Positions 42,601-53,972 of a DNA stretch of 64,000 nucleotides are shown one piece after another (positions within the stretch are counted from its first letter, which is position 1; each line of letters begins with the position of its first letter). Below the pieces are notes generated by a model that saw only the letters and a program-made list of their open reading frames with translations, did no database searches and had not been told where the DNA came from. Origin of the DNA: Puccinia triticina (Eukaryota > Basidiomycota > Pucciniomycetes > Pucciniales > Pucciniaceae); assembly GCF_026914185.1 (NCBI RefSeq), contig NC_070566.1:2480001-2544000 (forward strand). The letters are read 5' to 3'. The position numbers and the translations under genes are program-made.

Positions 42601-45272
42601 ATGACTGCCCCTAGTGGCTCCTTGTCTGATGCAAATACAGTCTTGTTCCTATACAGCATGTTGCGTAACTGTAGTAGTTGATCTACGCTCAGTTTATCAT
42701 TAAAATTAGCTTCTGCTAGTTGTTCTCTTCCAAATCTTCCTATTTCTTCATCCTGTATTTCTACTTGTTCCACAGGTAAAGGCTCTTTGGATTTAAATAG
42801 GAATTTCTTCTTTTTATTGTCATTCCCAATAGTGAAGTATCTTTCTCTGCTATTGGTTATGTCAAAGCCATAGATATTTAAGTAGTCATTTCCTAGTATG
42901 AAGTGTTTACTCACTGCATCCTCTATTACAATGAATTCCACTGTCATTCTGACTGATCCTGTTGGGTGAGGAATTATTATGGGGCATTCAAATACTCCTA
43001 TTGGTTTCATGGTACTACTGGCACTGTTTATTCTTACTTTTCCTAGTGGTAGAAGAATATCCTTGTAGTCTGGGCATAATTTTCTCAAGTATGTCTCAGG
43101 TACTACTGAGCAATATGCACCACTGTCAAGTAGCATTTCTGCTTCTCTACCATTAAATAGTATATGTGTAATGTTGGTTTTACCAGCTGTGTAGCCTTTC
43201 CCTCTTGTAGGTTTAGTTTTCATCAGTCTGGCTTCTTGGATATTTCCTATAGGTTGTCCAGGCTGCCATGCTTGTGGTAAATTGTGCTCTGTTTCAGCTT
43301 CAGCCACTTCTATGTCTATGTTAATCATGTTACAAGACCCTGATGAGACTGAAGACCCATCATCATGTGTTTCCTCTGTGTCTGATTGAGTTTTCTCTTC
43401 TGCTGTTTCCTCTGCCTCTATTTCAACATTGTTAATGTTTTTCTTTGGCTGGGGGCAGTTTGGTGAAGTATGTCCCATTTTACCACAGTTGTAGCATTTC
43501 TTATCTTTCTGATAACTCTGGTCTTTTGAAGAGGATGGTTTTTTCTCCTCTGTTTTCTCAGTCTTATCTCCTTGGTATTTGGGCTTATATCTTCTGCCAA
43601 TGCGTGTACGTGTAGTTATGTCTTCTAAAGTGTTAACAATATCTTCAGTACTTGCATTATAGGGTAGTCTACTTTTAATGGCGTGCTCTAGATCTCCTCC
43701 ACATTTCTTGAGGATTATTAGGTGGACTTCATTGTCTGTTAAATTGGGCCAAATGGCTTTCAATCTATCTTTCTGAGTTATTACCCATTTAAGTGGATTA
43801 TCCTTTTCAATATCAAAGGTGCTCTCATCAAATTTATTTTCAATTTTGAAGCGCCATGCTGGGCTTCCCCATTTACTATTAATTTGTTCTTTCCACCATT
43901 CCCAAGATTGTTTGCCATTTGCTGAGCGTAGGTCTGTGAACCAGCGCTTGGCACAACCCTTGAAAAGACTGTTAAGTCTTCCAGTAATTGAGGAATCACT
44001 CAATTCAAAATCTTCTTGGTACAGATCAATTGTTTTAATGAAGTCTAAGTGATCGTATTCTCCTTCTCCTCTAAATGATGGCCAATCTTTAATTCTAGGT
44101 ACATCTTTAGAGTTGTCTCTCATAGTTTGAATACTAGGATTATATGATTGTTCTTTGAAGAATGGTGTTGGTGGGACTGTGTACTCCTTTCTCAAGGGTG
44201 TTTCCTCTCCTGCCATTCTTCTGAAAGGATTGCTAGATTGATGTGGTGGTACTTCTTTCATTCCTTGTTTGTATGGTGTCTGAACTTGGGGTTGCACTTG
44301 TATATTGTTGCCAATTTTTTGTGCTATGTTATCCATGCTGGCCAAAAGTTTACTCTGCATTTCATCAAACTTATTGTTAATTTTGATGATTTCATCTGCC
44401 ATACTGTCACTGTTGTGTATAATAAGCTGTTCCATTTTATCAACTTTGTCCATTATTTCAAGTATGTTTTCATCTTGAGTTTCACGGTTTTCTGACTCGT
44501 GCTCACTATCTATTTTTAATTGGTCCAATTTACTGGTAATGTCCAATCTGTTAATATCAGTATGTATTGCATTTAATTTGGCAATTACTGTAGTTTCTTT
44601 AGCATTTGTCTGAATTTCTGTTGTAACTTTTTGTAATTTATTATTATAATCCACAAGTCCTAATTTAATATTGCTGATTTGTTGTATTATTCCTGTAGTT
44701 TTCTTGACTTCTGGTACAATATTTTTGATATCTTTAGCGCTTTCTACCACATTTTCTGCTAAGTTTTCAATTTTAAAAGCGCTATCATGTACATTAAGGT
44801 GGATAGCATTGATTTTACTATCAATGTGCTCAATGTTCTTAATCAGAATTTGATTAAAAAAGTCTTCTACACGTGCTAGAGGCTCATTTGGATCTATGAG
44901 CTCCTCTAATTTTTCTGCTTTATTTCTTTTGTTTATTTCTTTTTGTGGCTTATTAGTTTGTCCCTGCTTATTCAAGCGTTGGATTTCTTGGCGCACAGTT
45001 TTTGTTTTTTGTTTAGGAATAGTGTTCATTTCTTTGTCAGTAGCATTGTATGTTGTAGCGTTATGGTCTACAATTTGTTTATCCTCAGAGTTACTCTTAT
45101 CTCTCATTATATTAGGGTTCTCTGAAATGGGATTGGATTCAATATTTGCTATGACAGGCTCTTTAATAGGAAAGGGTTTCTCTCGCACAATACTAGGTTT
45201 ATCGGTCAAAGTAGATATATGGACAGAGGACGATGTGACAGGCTTGGTGTTAGTGGAAAAATAATCGCTCAT
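39630..45272 (-). pseudogene. Gag-pol polyprotein of the gypsy chromovirus, one in-frame stop
   Basis: The frame from the ATG at 45272 is open for 1567 codons to TAA at 40569-40571, then continues in the same frame to 39630, about 1880 codons in all. In order: a coiled-coil-rich N-terminus (to about residue 330), a retrotransposon gag domain, CCHC knuckle [14 protein letters not shown] (about 590), aspartic protease [11 protein letters not shown] (about 715), RT with YIDDII (about 1063), RNase H, integrase HHCC and first Asp (MDWVTGLP). After the stop come the remaining integrase Asp (SDRDPKF) and Glu ([11 protein letters not shown]), the GPFVVK module and a chromodomain ([17 protein letters not shown]). 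The stop removes two of three integrase catalytic residues, so this copy is probably not autonomous. Confidence 0.9.
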
Positions 45273-45530
45273 ACTATTGGGTTTAAGTGAAGATAATATC
45301 TCTCGCTCGGATTGGTTAGTGATTTGAACTACTCCTCAATGGCGTCCTTCACTTCCATCAATACGCGAGCCATTCGGAAAGTTTCTTTCCATTTGTTCTC
45401 GCCTTTCTTTGGTTTTTTCTTGTATGGTTTCGAGCCCGATGCTTTTGGTTTGGAACGGTCGAGCTTTGGAATCTTGTAGGGTTTCTTCTTCTTGTTCTCG
45501 TTGTTTACCTTTACCTCTTTCTTGTTGTTC

Positions 45531-45950
45531 TCAAGGACTTTGATATGTTTGCGCTCCGTGTACGGGTTTCACCCGTCCGAGTGCTTCGTTAAGATTTCCT
45601 TCCACGGGAGGAATTTCTGAACTACCCGGAACGACAAGATTACCTGTTCCAAGTACAACTTGAGGAGATCCATCTCGTCGTAATTCTTTGCGTTCAGATA
45701 AGCGGCCTTCGTCGCTTTGAAGATCGCTATTGCGTCCTCCTGCGCTTTGTTCAGGACTGGGGCCGAGCAATGTTAGTATGGAGTCGTCGATATTAATGTT
45801 TTTAGAAGGTGTGTCCACTAACCTCGAGGGGGTTCCTCGGTTATGATCTCGAGCTCGTCCTCCTCGGGCTGTTCCCCTTCTTCTACCTCTTTTGGTGGGG
45901 GGAGGGTTCGATGCGTGGTCCTTTCCTGATCTGGTTCCAACCATGGTCAA
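45531..45950 (-). CDS. Small ORF between 5' LTR and gag of the gypsy element (unknown)
   Basis: ATG at 45950; 139 residues, strongly basic near the start (KRGRRRGTARGGRARD), otherwise disordered. A TRSG motif near its start recalls the N-termini of some gypsy gag proteins. It overlaps the preceding ORF by 68 bases in another frame and is followed by a Lys-rich stretch (about 45345-45530, third frame). It may be the remains of an older gag, a leader protein, or part of a spliced gag. No domain recognised. Confidence 0.35.
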   Translation of the reverse strand: MTMVGTRSGKDHASNPPPTKRGRRRGTARGGRARDHNRGTPSRLVDTPSKNINIDDSILTLLGPSPEQSAGGRNSDLQSDEGRLSERKELRRDGSPQVVLGTGNLVVPGSSEIPPVEGNLNEALGRVKPVHGAQTYQSP

Positions 45951-46254
45951 GGTCTTTTGTTAGTATAGGAAGTTGGAAGTTATCAACGGTTACTTTTAAC
46001 TCGTACTCACCTTCAAGCAGTTTGAGCACCGCAGCCTTTGGGTCGAATTGTTTTTCGATAATCCGAGCGGGTAACATCGCCGGGTGCGGTCGCTTCTTGT
46101 CCTGGTATGGGCTAAGGAAGAAGCCTGGCGGGAGGGAGGCTGTGCGTTCGCCGTTTTTCGCTGGCTTGTCTCCGGTCGCGGTCTTCGGATCAGCGGATTT
46201 CTTTGTATCCGGGTAGTTGTCGACTAATTTAGCGGCTGGCACGGGAGCAGACAC
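45883..46254 (-). CDS. First small ORF after the 5' LTR of the gypsy element (unknown)
   Basis: 123 residues starting MSAPVPAAKLVDNYPDTKK at 46254, about 290 bp inside the 5' LTR boundary. It overlaps the next ORF (45531-45950) in a different frame. No recognised domain. Base composition is more GC-rich than the downstream gag-pol frame, so it may derive from a different source. Confidence 0.35.
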   Translation of the reverse strand: MSAPVPAAKLVDNYPDTKKSADPKTATGDKPAKNGERTASLPPGFFLSPYQDKKRPHPAMLPARIIEKQFDPKAAVLKLLEGEYELKVTVDNFQLPILTKDLDHGWNQIRKGPRIEPSPHQKR

Positions 46255-46544
46255 TAAAGTTGGGGTGAAGAGATAAAAAATGGCAGAAATATAGGTTTTT
46301 GACGTTTTTAGTTTATGTACTTTTTATATGTATTTTATTGGTTTTATCTCTACTGCGCAATAAGTCAAAAACAAGGAAAATACTCGTACTTGTTTAGTGG
46401 TTTTAATGGGTTTTTATGTAAAATCTGAAGTACTGACGGCAAAAATCCGTGGATAATTGCTAAAAATAAGGAAAAAACTCAAGAAAAAATCAGTTTTTAT
46501 CCTTGGCAGGTACTTTGGGTAAAAAACACGATGAGGCCCCCAAA

Positions 46545-47535
46545 AGATAGCTCTGTTTATGAAGCTTAGGGCAAAAACCCGTCAAAATAAGGGTTTTTGG
46601 GCCCTAGCACTATAACTGTGCTGATGTAAACACTAGTAATGTAAATTACTAAACTTGTTACGTGGTAATTTGGCCACTACAAGGGTTTTAAACACTCTTT
46701 AAAAAGAGGAAGATTTATTATGTAATTAATAATGTATAATTATTAATTACAGGGAATAAATTTGGCGTATAAAAGTAGGTGGTAAGCGCTTAAACTGATT
46801 GGCTACTTGTCAGAGGCGGAGGTCTTACGGCAACTACTTTTAAGGATAAAGCTTGTAAATATGCTAATAAGGGATTTTTGATATTTTAAAGGTTTAATCC
46901 AGTGGATTTTACGTGCTGGGGATGGTTTAAAAGGGAAAAGAGGCTACAATAGTAGCAGGGGAGAATATTCACGGCAAACTTACAGTTTATGGGCGGTGAA
47001 TGGTCTGGGGGATCTTTTCTTGAGGGCCAAATAGGCCTCTATTTATAGAGGGGACTTCAGTGGGCGTAAACACTGATTCCTTTTCTCCCTATGGGAGTAT
47101 CCAGGGCTGTAGCCGTGAAAAGGGCTTGGCTGTGGGTATTTTAATTTAAAATAGACTAATTTCCCTGACTCTGTCACATGACATGTTTATAACCAATTGT
47201 CATGTGAAAGAGCTTCAGTAGAAGTCTACATAATATTTTCACGGGGTATTTTTACACGAGTAATATTACTCATTATTGTACAACAGTTTAATTTTATGTA
47301 CTTTAATTGTTTTACTAATTTTTTGTATGTAATACTATTTTTGGGCGCTTTCTGTGGCCAATTCTTATTTATACAATTAGTACATGAAGGAATAGGAATA
47401 AGGGGGTACTTTGAGTGGGTGACCCCCCTTAATTTATGATGAGGAATCTGATTCTGCAATAATAATTTAATAATTATTATTATTTACTGAGTTATTGCAG
47501 TCTTTTGGATACTTGATGTATCTCTAAGGCTGACA
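46545..47535 (-). repeat. 5' LTR of the gypsy element
   Basis: 991 bp, near-identical to 38602-39592. TATAAATA box on the minus strand at 47040-47047. The terminal bases next to the internal region read AGATAGC where the other LTR has TGACAGC. Confidence 0.9.
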
Positions 47536-47540
47536 TTAAA

Positions 47541-50030
47541 CCTTCCAATCCAAGATTGGGGGGCTTGTTTTACTGTCTAGTTACCCAGGAAAGGTAGAGG
47601 TTCCCTCATTCATCCCTTTCCGCACTCAGAAAAGGTTCTCAGTAACACTTTTGAGCTTTACACCACAGCTGGTTTGGTTCCCAGTATTGTACTCAATTTA
47701 TGAGTCAGCTACTGTTCACTTGGCCCTGTATTCTCACACCCTCCAGGCGGGGTCCCCCAGACCCTCCTTTCAATAGGTTTAGGCTGTGGTGGGCTGGTAT
47801 CATACACCAACACTCTGATAATGAGAGGAATCTTGGCAAGTTGGTTTATTACCACCTTGCCAAGATATATATACATATACCATCACTCTTGGCGTAAGCT
47901 ACAAAGCCATGCCACACATTCCTACTTTTGGCCAAAAGCAAGTGTGAAATAATGAATCCAAGGGGAAATGGGGGTTTTCCAGGGCCCAGGCTTGTCAGCT
48001 TCCATGCCAGAATCAGCCGCTTGGGGGAAAGCCTCTCTGTGAGACAGAGATACTGCAGAGCCCTCCTTCAGAGAGGCTTTGTCAGATTATGTATCCACTT
48101 AGAGCATTCTTATTTTTTTCCTAAATTCTTGGGTCAAGACAGCCTGATTTTGTGGGCAGGTTAGCTGAACAAGGCTATTGCTAGCGGGTAGCCGCATTTG
48201 TTGGTCAGCTTCAGGATAGATGACATGAGAAATGCTCCTTAGGCTAATTTTCAGGTTCATGCTCGCTAAATATACCAAACATAAAACTGATTTCAAGCCT
48301 GGGGTCTATTGACCCGTGATTTAGACCAGACCAAAGTGATTGCCAGCTGGGTCAAGTTTCCAGAAATCAGCAATTTAATCTGACAAATGCAAATGCTCTT
48401 ACCTGCTTTCCAGGAAGTACATGCCCCAACATATAAAGAGTGGCCAACACCTGGCATCATTTTTGAACTAAGAGCATCACCAATGGTCTAAGGGTCAGTT
48501 GGCCTGTGTTCCCCGGCCCAAAAACACATTTCACAGCAGTCGCAACTCAGCTCCAATTATGGACTGGCAGTTCAAGCCACAATCCAAGTGACAGATCACT
48601 CTTCCAGAACCACCCACCATCTTCTGAAAGCCTCTTCTGTTCATCAAGTGGAGTAGAACATAATCCCCTTGATGACCGGAATGCTCTGGTCATTGGGACA
48701 CATGCATCTCCATGACCAGAGCAAACCCAGTCATCAAGAGGAGGAAAACTACTCTTGATGAACCAAGCAGACTGTTATGAGCCATGGAATGGGCTCTGAA
48801 TTACAGGCTTCAATGTACATAGCTTACACATAAATGTCACAGAAGGCACTCTCAAGGTTTGAGAGACCGGAGATCCCAGACTGCTTACTCATCCTGCAAT
48901 CTACCATACTAGGATCCTGAACCCCAGAATTCCGCTTTCTCTCCCAATACTAGACCATAAAACAGCCCAGTCATTGAGAGGATTTATTTTATACTATACT
49001 TTTCTCAATGACCAGTGTGGTAACCCTGTTCCCACTCATATCACCATTCTCATATCATACATATCCTTCACATACCCATCATTATTATTCCAGATTCAGA
49101 TTCTAAACCTCATTTTACCCCTATTCACTCACTCATACCACCCTGATATTTCCTTTGGATCAGAAGTTATTAGCATACACAGTCTAATTGGTATTTTCCC
49201 GCTTCTTACATTTCATCTACATTACATATTCCAGTCATCATCACCATAGCTACATATATTACACATTACATAACTCAGTCATTACACATAGACATTACAT
49301 AGTGCTCATCATTACTTCACTTCATCATTACATTTCATCATTGCTCATCTTCAGACCTTGTTACATTGTGCTCATCATGATTTCCCCCTTGTTGTGTTTT
49401 CTCACATGTATACTCCCCTCTAGATGTTGTATCCAGGCATACACATGCATTTTCTACCCCATAGTATGACCTTTTCACCACACCATTAGATTCACCTTCA
49501 TCAGTACATATTTCACCACACCATTAGATAACATTGCCATTCACACATCTTATACACTTTCATACATACCAGAAATATATCCCCCTGCATATATCATTTG
49601 CACATCACCTTTCATATTTTCCCCCACTACTCCTCCTCTCCTCCTCATACCCTACAGGTACAAGTAGTCAGCTCATAGTATTAGTCAGTCTAATATTAGA
49701 GTAGAAAAGCCACACCTTTCTTCTTTTTCTTAGTGTTACACTTATCCCCAGTTAGTCAGGAAGGCAGCTCTTATATCAGCATCCTTGGTATAGCTTACAT
49801 TAGTACTAGTGTAGTTATACATTTCCCTTCCCAGCTCTATTCTCCCATTTGAGTAGTTCCACACCGGAATGGACCCAGTCATTGAGGGGAGGGAAAATGC
49901 TCCTCTCAATGACTGGAACAGACCTTGGTGAGATGCAAATAGGAGTTGGTACATGTGTTCATGATACCGTTGTGTCCATCTTTGTGGGGTATGAAGTTGA
50001 GTGGATGGAAGGGTGTGTGGTCAATTGTGG
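47541..50030. other. Non-genic region with repeats and a MITE
   Basis: No gene supported. 47800-47895 has TTGGCAAG/CTTGCCAAG and TATACATATACC words like the 20262-20600 array. A Tourist-like MITE lies at 48102-48398. TGACCRG palindromes with CATCAAGAGG occur at about 48660-48760, 48970-49015 and 49870-49920. About 49020-49700 is a low-complexity stretch rich in CATTACAT/TCATCA words. Confidence 0.45.
48102..48398. mobile_element. 297-bp Tourist-like MITE with TTA target duplication
   Basis: Left end GAGCATTCTTATTTTT and right end (inverted) GAGCATTTGCATTTG, flanked by TTA at 48099-48101 and 48399-48401. The TWA duplication and the GAGCAT terminus shared with the 21161-24664 element point to a PIF/Harbinger derivative. 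Non-coding. Confidence 0.6.
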
Positions 50031-50037
50031 GTGGGAG

Positions 50038-50726
50038 CAAGGGTGAAAGCGCTGCGCTTCAAAAAGCGCAGCGCAGCGGTTTTGGTGGCCGCTGCACTGC
50101 GCTACTGCTTTTTGGGTCTGGCAAGAAGCTAAAAGACAAGTGACTGGATGCCAAGGATGAGGCGAGAGAAGGGATGAAGAAGACAAGAGCACAAGATGCT
50201 CAGGGACTCAGAACAAAAGATCAGAAGTCTCCAAAGGAGCAGGTCTGTCTGATATGGGCCCAGAACTGAGTGAGTGTGTATTTCATGAGGGAACAGAAGA
50301 AATACACTGTGACAAGGGGCCTAGTTGGCTATGGAACCCTCTGGAAAGGAAAAGAACAACAATAGGAATAAGTCCTCTTCTGGGCATGGGGCAGAATTCT
50401 AACAGAAGCGGGGACCTGCTACTTTCAGCGGTAGCGCAGCGGAACCATTGCTGTGCTACCGCTTTTTGAGCTGGCCACGTAGCGCTCCCCCTCTGCCAGC
50501 CAAAAAAGCGCAGCGCAGCTAGCTGCTTTGGTGGCCGCTGCGCGGTGCTGAAAGTAGCAGCCCCGCCCGCTGTGCTACCGCTTTTTGGGTCTGGGCAAAA
50601 GCGGGGGCCGCTATTTGCAGTGGTGGCGCTGCGCTACCACTTTTTTGGGCTGACCACGCGGCGGTTCCCCGCTGCACTGCGCTAAAAGACCGCTTTTTTG
50701 TAGCGCAGCGCAGCGTTTCAGCCTTT
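50038..50726. mobile_element. 689-bp non-autonomous element, 7-bp-TSD family, AGCG-rich
   Basis: Left end CAAGGGTGAAAGCGCTGCGC; right end (inverted) AAAGGCTGAAACGCTGCGCT. Flanks GTGGGAG (50031-50037) and CTGGGAG (50727-50733) match at six of seven positions. Subterminal and internal AGCGCAGCGC words match those in 406-5603. Non-coding. Confidence 0.6.
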
Positions 50727-50940
50727 CTGGGAGACAACCTGCATAAGAGCATCTCTAATGGAGCCGCAATTGGGCGCTTGGGGGCAAACTTTGGCAGCCC
50801 GGGTTCCTTTTTAGCCCCGCAAAACAACCCTGGGAACATTGAGAGTGACATTCAAACCTGAAATCACCTTCTGACTTCTGCGGGTTGCCTCCCAGCCACA
50901 ATTGACCAGACTAGGGTTGATATTGCCACCGCTAGGTACT

Positions 50941-51055
50941 GGGTATAGGAGTATGTGAGTGGTAAACGGTATGGATTGCTCCCAGTTGGGCCCGGAGGAG
51001 GCTGATGTACACTCCTCCAGGTTGCTGAGCCGCAGCCAAGTACAAACCTGTGACC
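50941..51055 (+). repeat. Dispersed repeat, copy 1
   Basis: About 115 bp nearly matching 53861-53972. Shared words include GTGAGTGGTAAA, GGAGGAGGCTGATGTACACT and GAGCCGCAGCCAAGTAC. Nature unknown; probably a fragment of a longer repeat. Confidence 0.65.
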
Positions 51056-51232
51056 TTGGTCACAACACCCACCCCCTCGGCAAGGCTCCAAGACACCTGC
51101 AGGGGAGGTGAAAACTACATATAAGTTGAATGAGAGCTGAAAGTTGAGTGAAAATAGAGAACCGGATTCAAGAAAATGAAGATTTTAAGGATTTTGATGT
51201 CTTGGAATCAAATGGGGACTGATGGTTGTTGA

Positions 51233-53429
51233 ATGAAGGGATTTCTGCAGAGGCTAATAGTAATCCACGCCATAATCAAAACCTCCACCACCATCATCAA
51301 AACCTCAGCTGCCATCTTCAAAATTGTTGTTGAAAGCACCGTCTTCAAGACCACTGTTGACAAAACCTTCAAAATTTTCACCAAAAACACAGCTGCCATC
51401 ATCAAAACCACCACTGTGATCAAAAACACTACCATCATTGAAATTGCCCCCATCATCAAAACCACTGCTTTCAATGAATCCACCACTATCATCAAATATG
51501 CTAGAACCGGCGTCATTGTTGTATCTGCAGGCTTCATATTCAAGTTCACGTTGATTTTGATGCGGATTGTGATAGTCAGGGCCTGATGAGTGCAAGTGAG
51601 GAGACATGGCTTGTTTGTTAGGTAATATTATTGGCTCATGATGCAAATGTGGTGTCAGCCTTAGAGATACATCAAGTATCCAAAAGACTGCAATAACTTA
51701 GTAAATAATAATGATTATTAAATTATTATTGCAGAATCAGATTCCTCATCATAAATTAAGGGGGGTCACCCACTTAAAGTACCCCCTTATTCCTATTCCT
51801 TCATGTACTAATTGTATAAATAAGAATTGGCCCCAGAAAGCGCCCAAAAAATAGTATTACATACATAAATTTAGTAAAACAAACAATGTACATGAAATTA
51901 AACTATTGTACATTAATGAGTAATATTACTCGTGTAAAAATACCCCGTGAAAGTATTATGTAGACTTCTACTGAAGCTCTTTCACATGACAATTGGTTAT
52001 AAACATGTCATGTGACAGAGTCAAGGAAATTAGTCTATTACAATACAATTAAATTACCCACAGCCAAGCCCTTTTCACGGCTACACCCCTGGATACTCCC
52101 ATAGGGAGAAAAGGACTCAGTGTTTACGCCCACTGAAGTCCCCTCTATAAATAGAGGCCTATTTGGCCCTCAGGAAAAGATTCCCCAGACCATTCACCGC
52201 CCATAAACTGTAAGTTTGCCGTGAATATTCTCCTCTGCTACATTTGTAGCCACTTTTCCTTATAAACCATCCCCAGCACGTAAAATCCACTGGATTAAAC
52301 CCTTTAAATCATCAAAAATCCCTTATTAGCATATTTAAAGCTTTATCCTTAAAAGTAGTTGCCGTAAGACCTCCGCCTCTGTCAAGCAGCCAATCAGTTT
52401 AAGCGCTTACCACCTACTTTTACGCCAAATTAATTCCCTGTAATTAATAATTACATAATTAATTCCTCCTCTGTTACAGAGTGTTAAAACCCTTGGAGTG
52501 GCCATATTCGCCACATAACAAGCTTGGTAATTTAAATTACCAGTGTTTACATCAGCACAGTTATAGTGCTAGGGCCCAAAACCCTTATTTTTGACGGGTT
52601 TTTTGCCCTAAGCTTCATAAACAGAGCTGTCATGTGGAGTTTGAGAATTCAGTTGATGTTGTTGAATAGCTCATTGATCAATGTGCAGCTCTGTGTACTT
52701 TTGCAAAGATTCCTCCCAAGCTTTGTGTCCCATAGTTGGAAGGTGCTCAAATTCCTCAGCCAAGAGTGTAATAGCCCAGGAATTCACATCTTTGGCAGTT
52801 TAGTTGCGCATATTGAAAAAGTTTCTCTGCCCTTTTCCTAGTTGGTTATTGTCATAAGACTCATTGGGACTCTTTTTATATATAGCATACTTGCCATTGG
52901 GCTGATCATCAAGAGAAGATTAATTGTAAAGAGTCAATTCTTTGTTGAGAACCAAAATATCATTGGGAGTTGATTGCTTTTTGGTTACCAATTGATTGTT
53001 GATGATCAATTGCTCATCAAGGGTGGATTTCTCATCAAAAACCAAATTCTCATCTATAGCAGATTGCATGTCCAGGACCAATTGCTCTGTAACATCACAA
53101 GACTGAGATTTACCGCCACTGTCATCTAGAGCTTGAATTTGAACTGAAACTGTCTTTGAAGGAGCACTAAAATTTTTCTGAATGTGGTTTGAGCGGTTTG
53201 GCTGTTGTATCATCGGCTGGTCAAGGAAATTCTGATCTGGAATTGGGTAAGCCAGATGTGTCTCAGGATCAACGGACTGCAGGCAAAAAGAATGAAAATC
53301 TCCTTGTCTGGGCTTGCTGTGATCTTGCTTTGAGGCACGAGATCCTTTGGTTGATTGATTACACACAATATGTTGCTGAGAAACGTGGCGGGAGACTAAC
53401 TTTTTGAACAGAAGGCCAGGGTCCAACAC
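51233..53429 (-). pseudogene. Decayed hypothetical ORF with FDDG-type repeats, cut by a solo LTR
   Basis: On the minus strand, 52920-53429 encodes 169 residues rich in Asp, Gln and Leu with loose DEN/DEQ repeats. A short coding-like stretch (52665-52815: DVNSWAITLLAEEFEHLP, GHKAWEESLQKYTELHIDQ) follows, ended by TGA. Across the solo LTR the same frame continues to 51305 with repeated FDDG/FEDG motifs (GGFDDGSCVFGENFEGF). Several in-frame stops and no clear start (an acceptor-like TTTCAG precedes 53429) indicate decay. The relation between the first and later parts is uncertain. Confidence 0.3.
51653..52632 (+). mobile_element. Solo LTR of the gypsy chromovirus family
   Basis: 980 bp, opposite orientation to the LTRs at 38602 and 46545 and clearly more diverged, with several indels. 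Begins TGTCAGCC, ends GCTGTCA, flanked by TGTGG (51648-51652 and 52633-52637). TATAAATA box at 52146-52153. A solo LTR with an intact duplication indicates LTR-LTR recombination that removed the interior. Confidence 0.9.
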
Positions 53430-53860
53430 TGAAACAAATACAATACATGGAGTGTATCAGCCTAAAAACAAAAAATAGGACATGTGGGTCTGCATCTTCA
53501 ATGAAAAACGTTTACCAGATACACTCCATGTATTTGCATTTGTTTCAGCATTGTGGGGTCCGGCAAAAGGAACATAACAGCACAGTGCCTAGGATAGGAC
53601 AATATTCACATTGGCAAGAAAAAGTTGAATCCGTCTGTAAGCACCATGGGCGTTGGGGTCCATCAATTTTGAGTGTTTGAGCATTGAAGGATAAGAAAAA
53701 AAAGGAGCTGGTTCCGGGGTTGTTTGTTGGATTTGTAATGCTAATTTTTTTTTATTTGTTTCTTGGGAAGATGAGAATGATCCGGGATTGTTTGTTGGTC
53801 AATTTTTCTTCAGTGTCTGGCTGGTAATGGTTAACAAGATGCCTTAAGGGCTCATAACCT

Positions 53861-53972
53861 ATAGGAGCATGTGAGTGGTAAATGTTGATTGTTCCCAGTG
53901 GGGCCTGGAGGAGGCTGATGTACACTCCTCCAGGTGGCTGAGCCGCAGCCAAGTACACACCTGTGACCTGCG
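53861..53972 (+). repeat. Dispersed repeat, copy 2
   Basis: Counterpart of 50941-51055. Similarity fades on both sides. Confidence 0.65.

Larger units (their letters stand above)
38602..47535 (-). mobile_element. Full-length Ty3/gypsy chromodomain LTR retrotransposon
   Basis: Two LTRs (38602-39592 and 46545-47535) in direct orientation. Each begins TGTCAGCC and ends GCTGTCA on the minus strand (the last bases are slightly mutated in the 46545 copy). The flanking duplication is TTAAA (38597-38601 and 47536-47540). The internal part encodes a gag-pol polyprotein on the minus strand. A C-terminal chromodomain places it among chromoviruses. By eye the LTRs differ at about a dozen or so positions in 990, so it inserted fairly recently. 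A solo LTR of the same family lies at 51653-52632 in the opposite orientation. Confidence 0.92.

Noticed and set aside
46515..46545. Primer-binding site next to the 5' LTR
   Set aside because: A TGGGGGCC word lies near the LTR edge on the minus strand, but I cannot match it to a tRNA 3' end.
48478..50190. Element between GAGCATCACC and a distant GATGCTC
   Set aside because: The flanks do not form a TWA duplication on the right and the inner sequence shows no further inverted similarity.
53432..53548. Inverted repeat GATACACTCCATGTATT as a MITE
   Set aside because: The arms are only about 30 bp, no target duplication was found, and it coincides with the edge of a decayed ORF.
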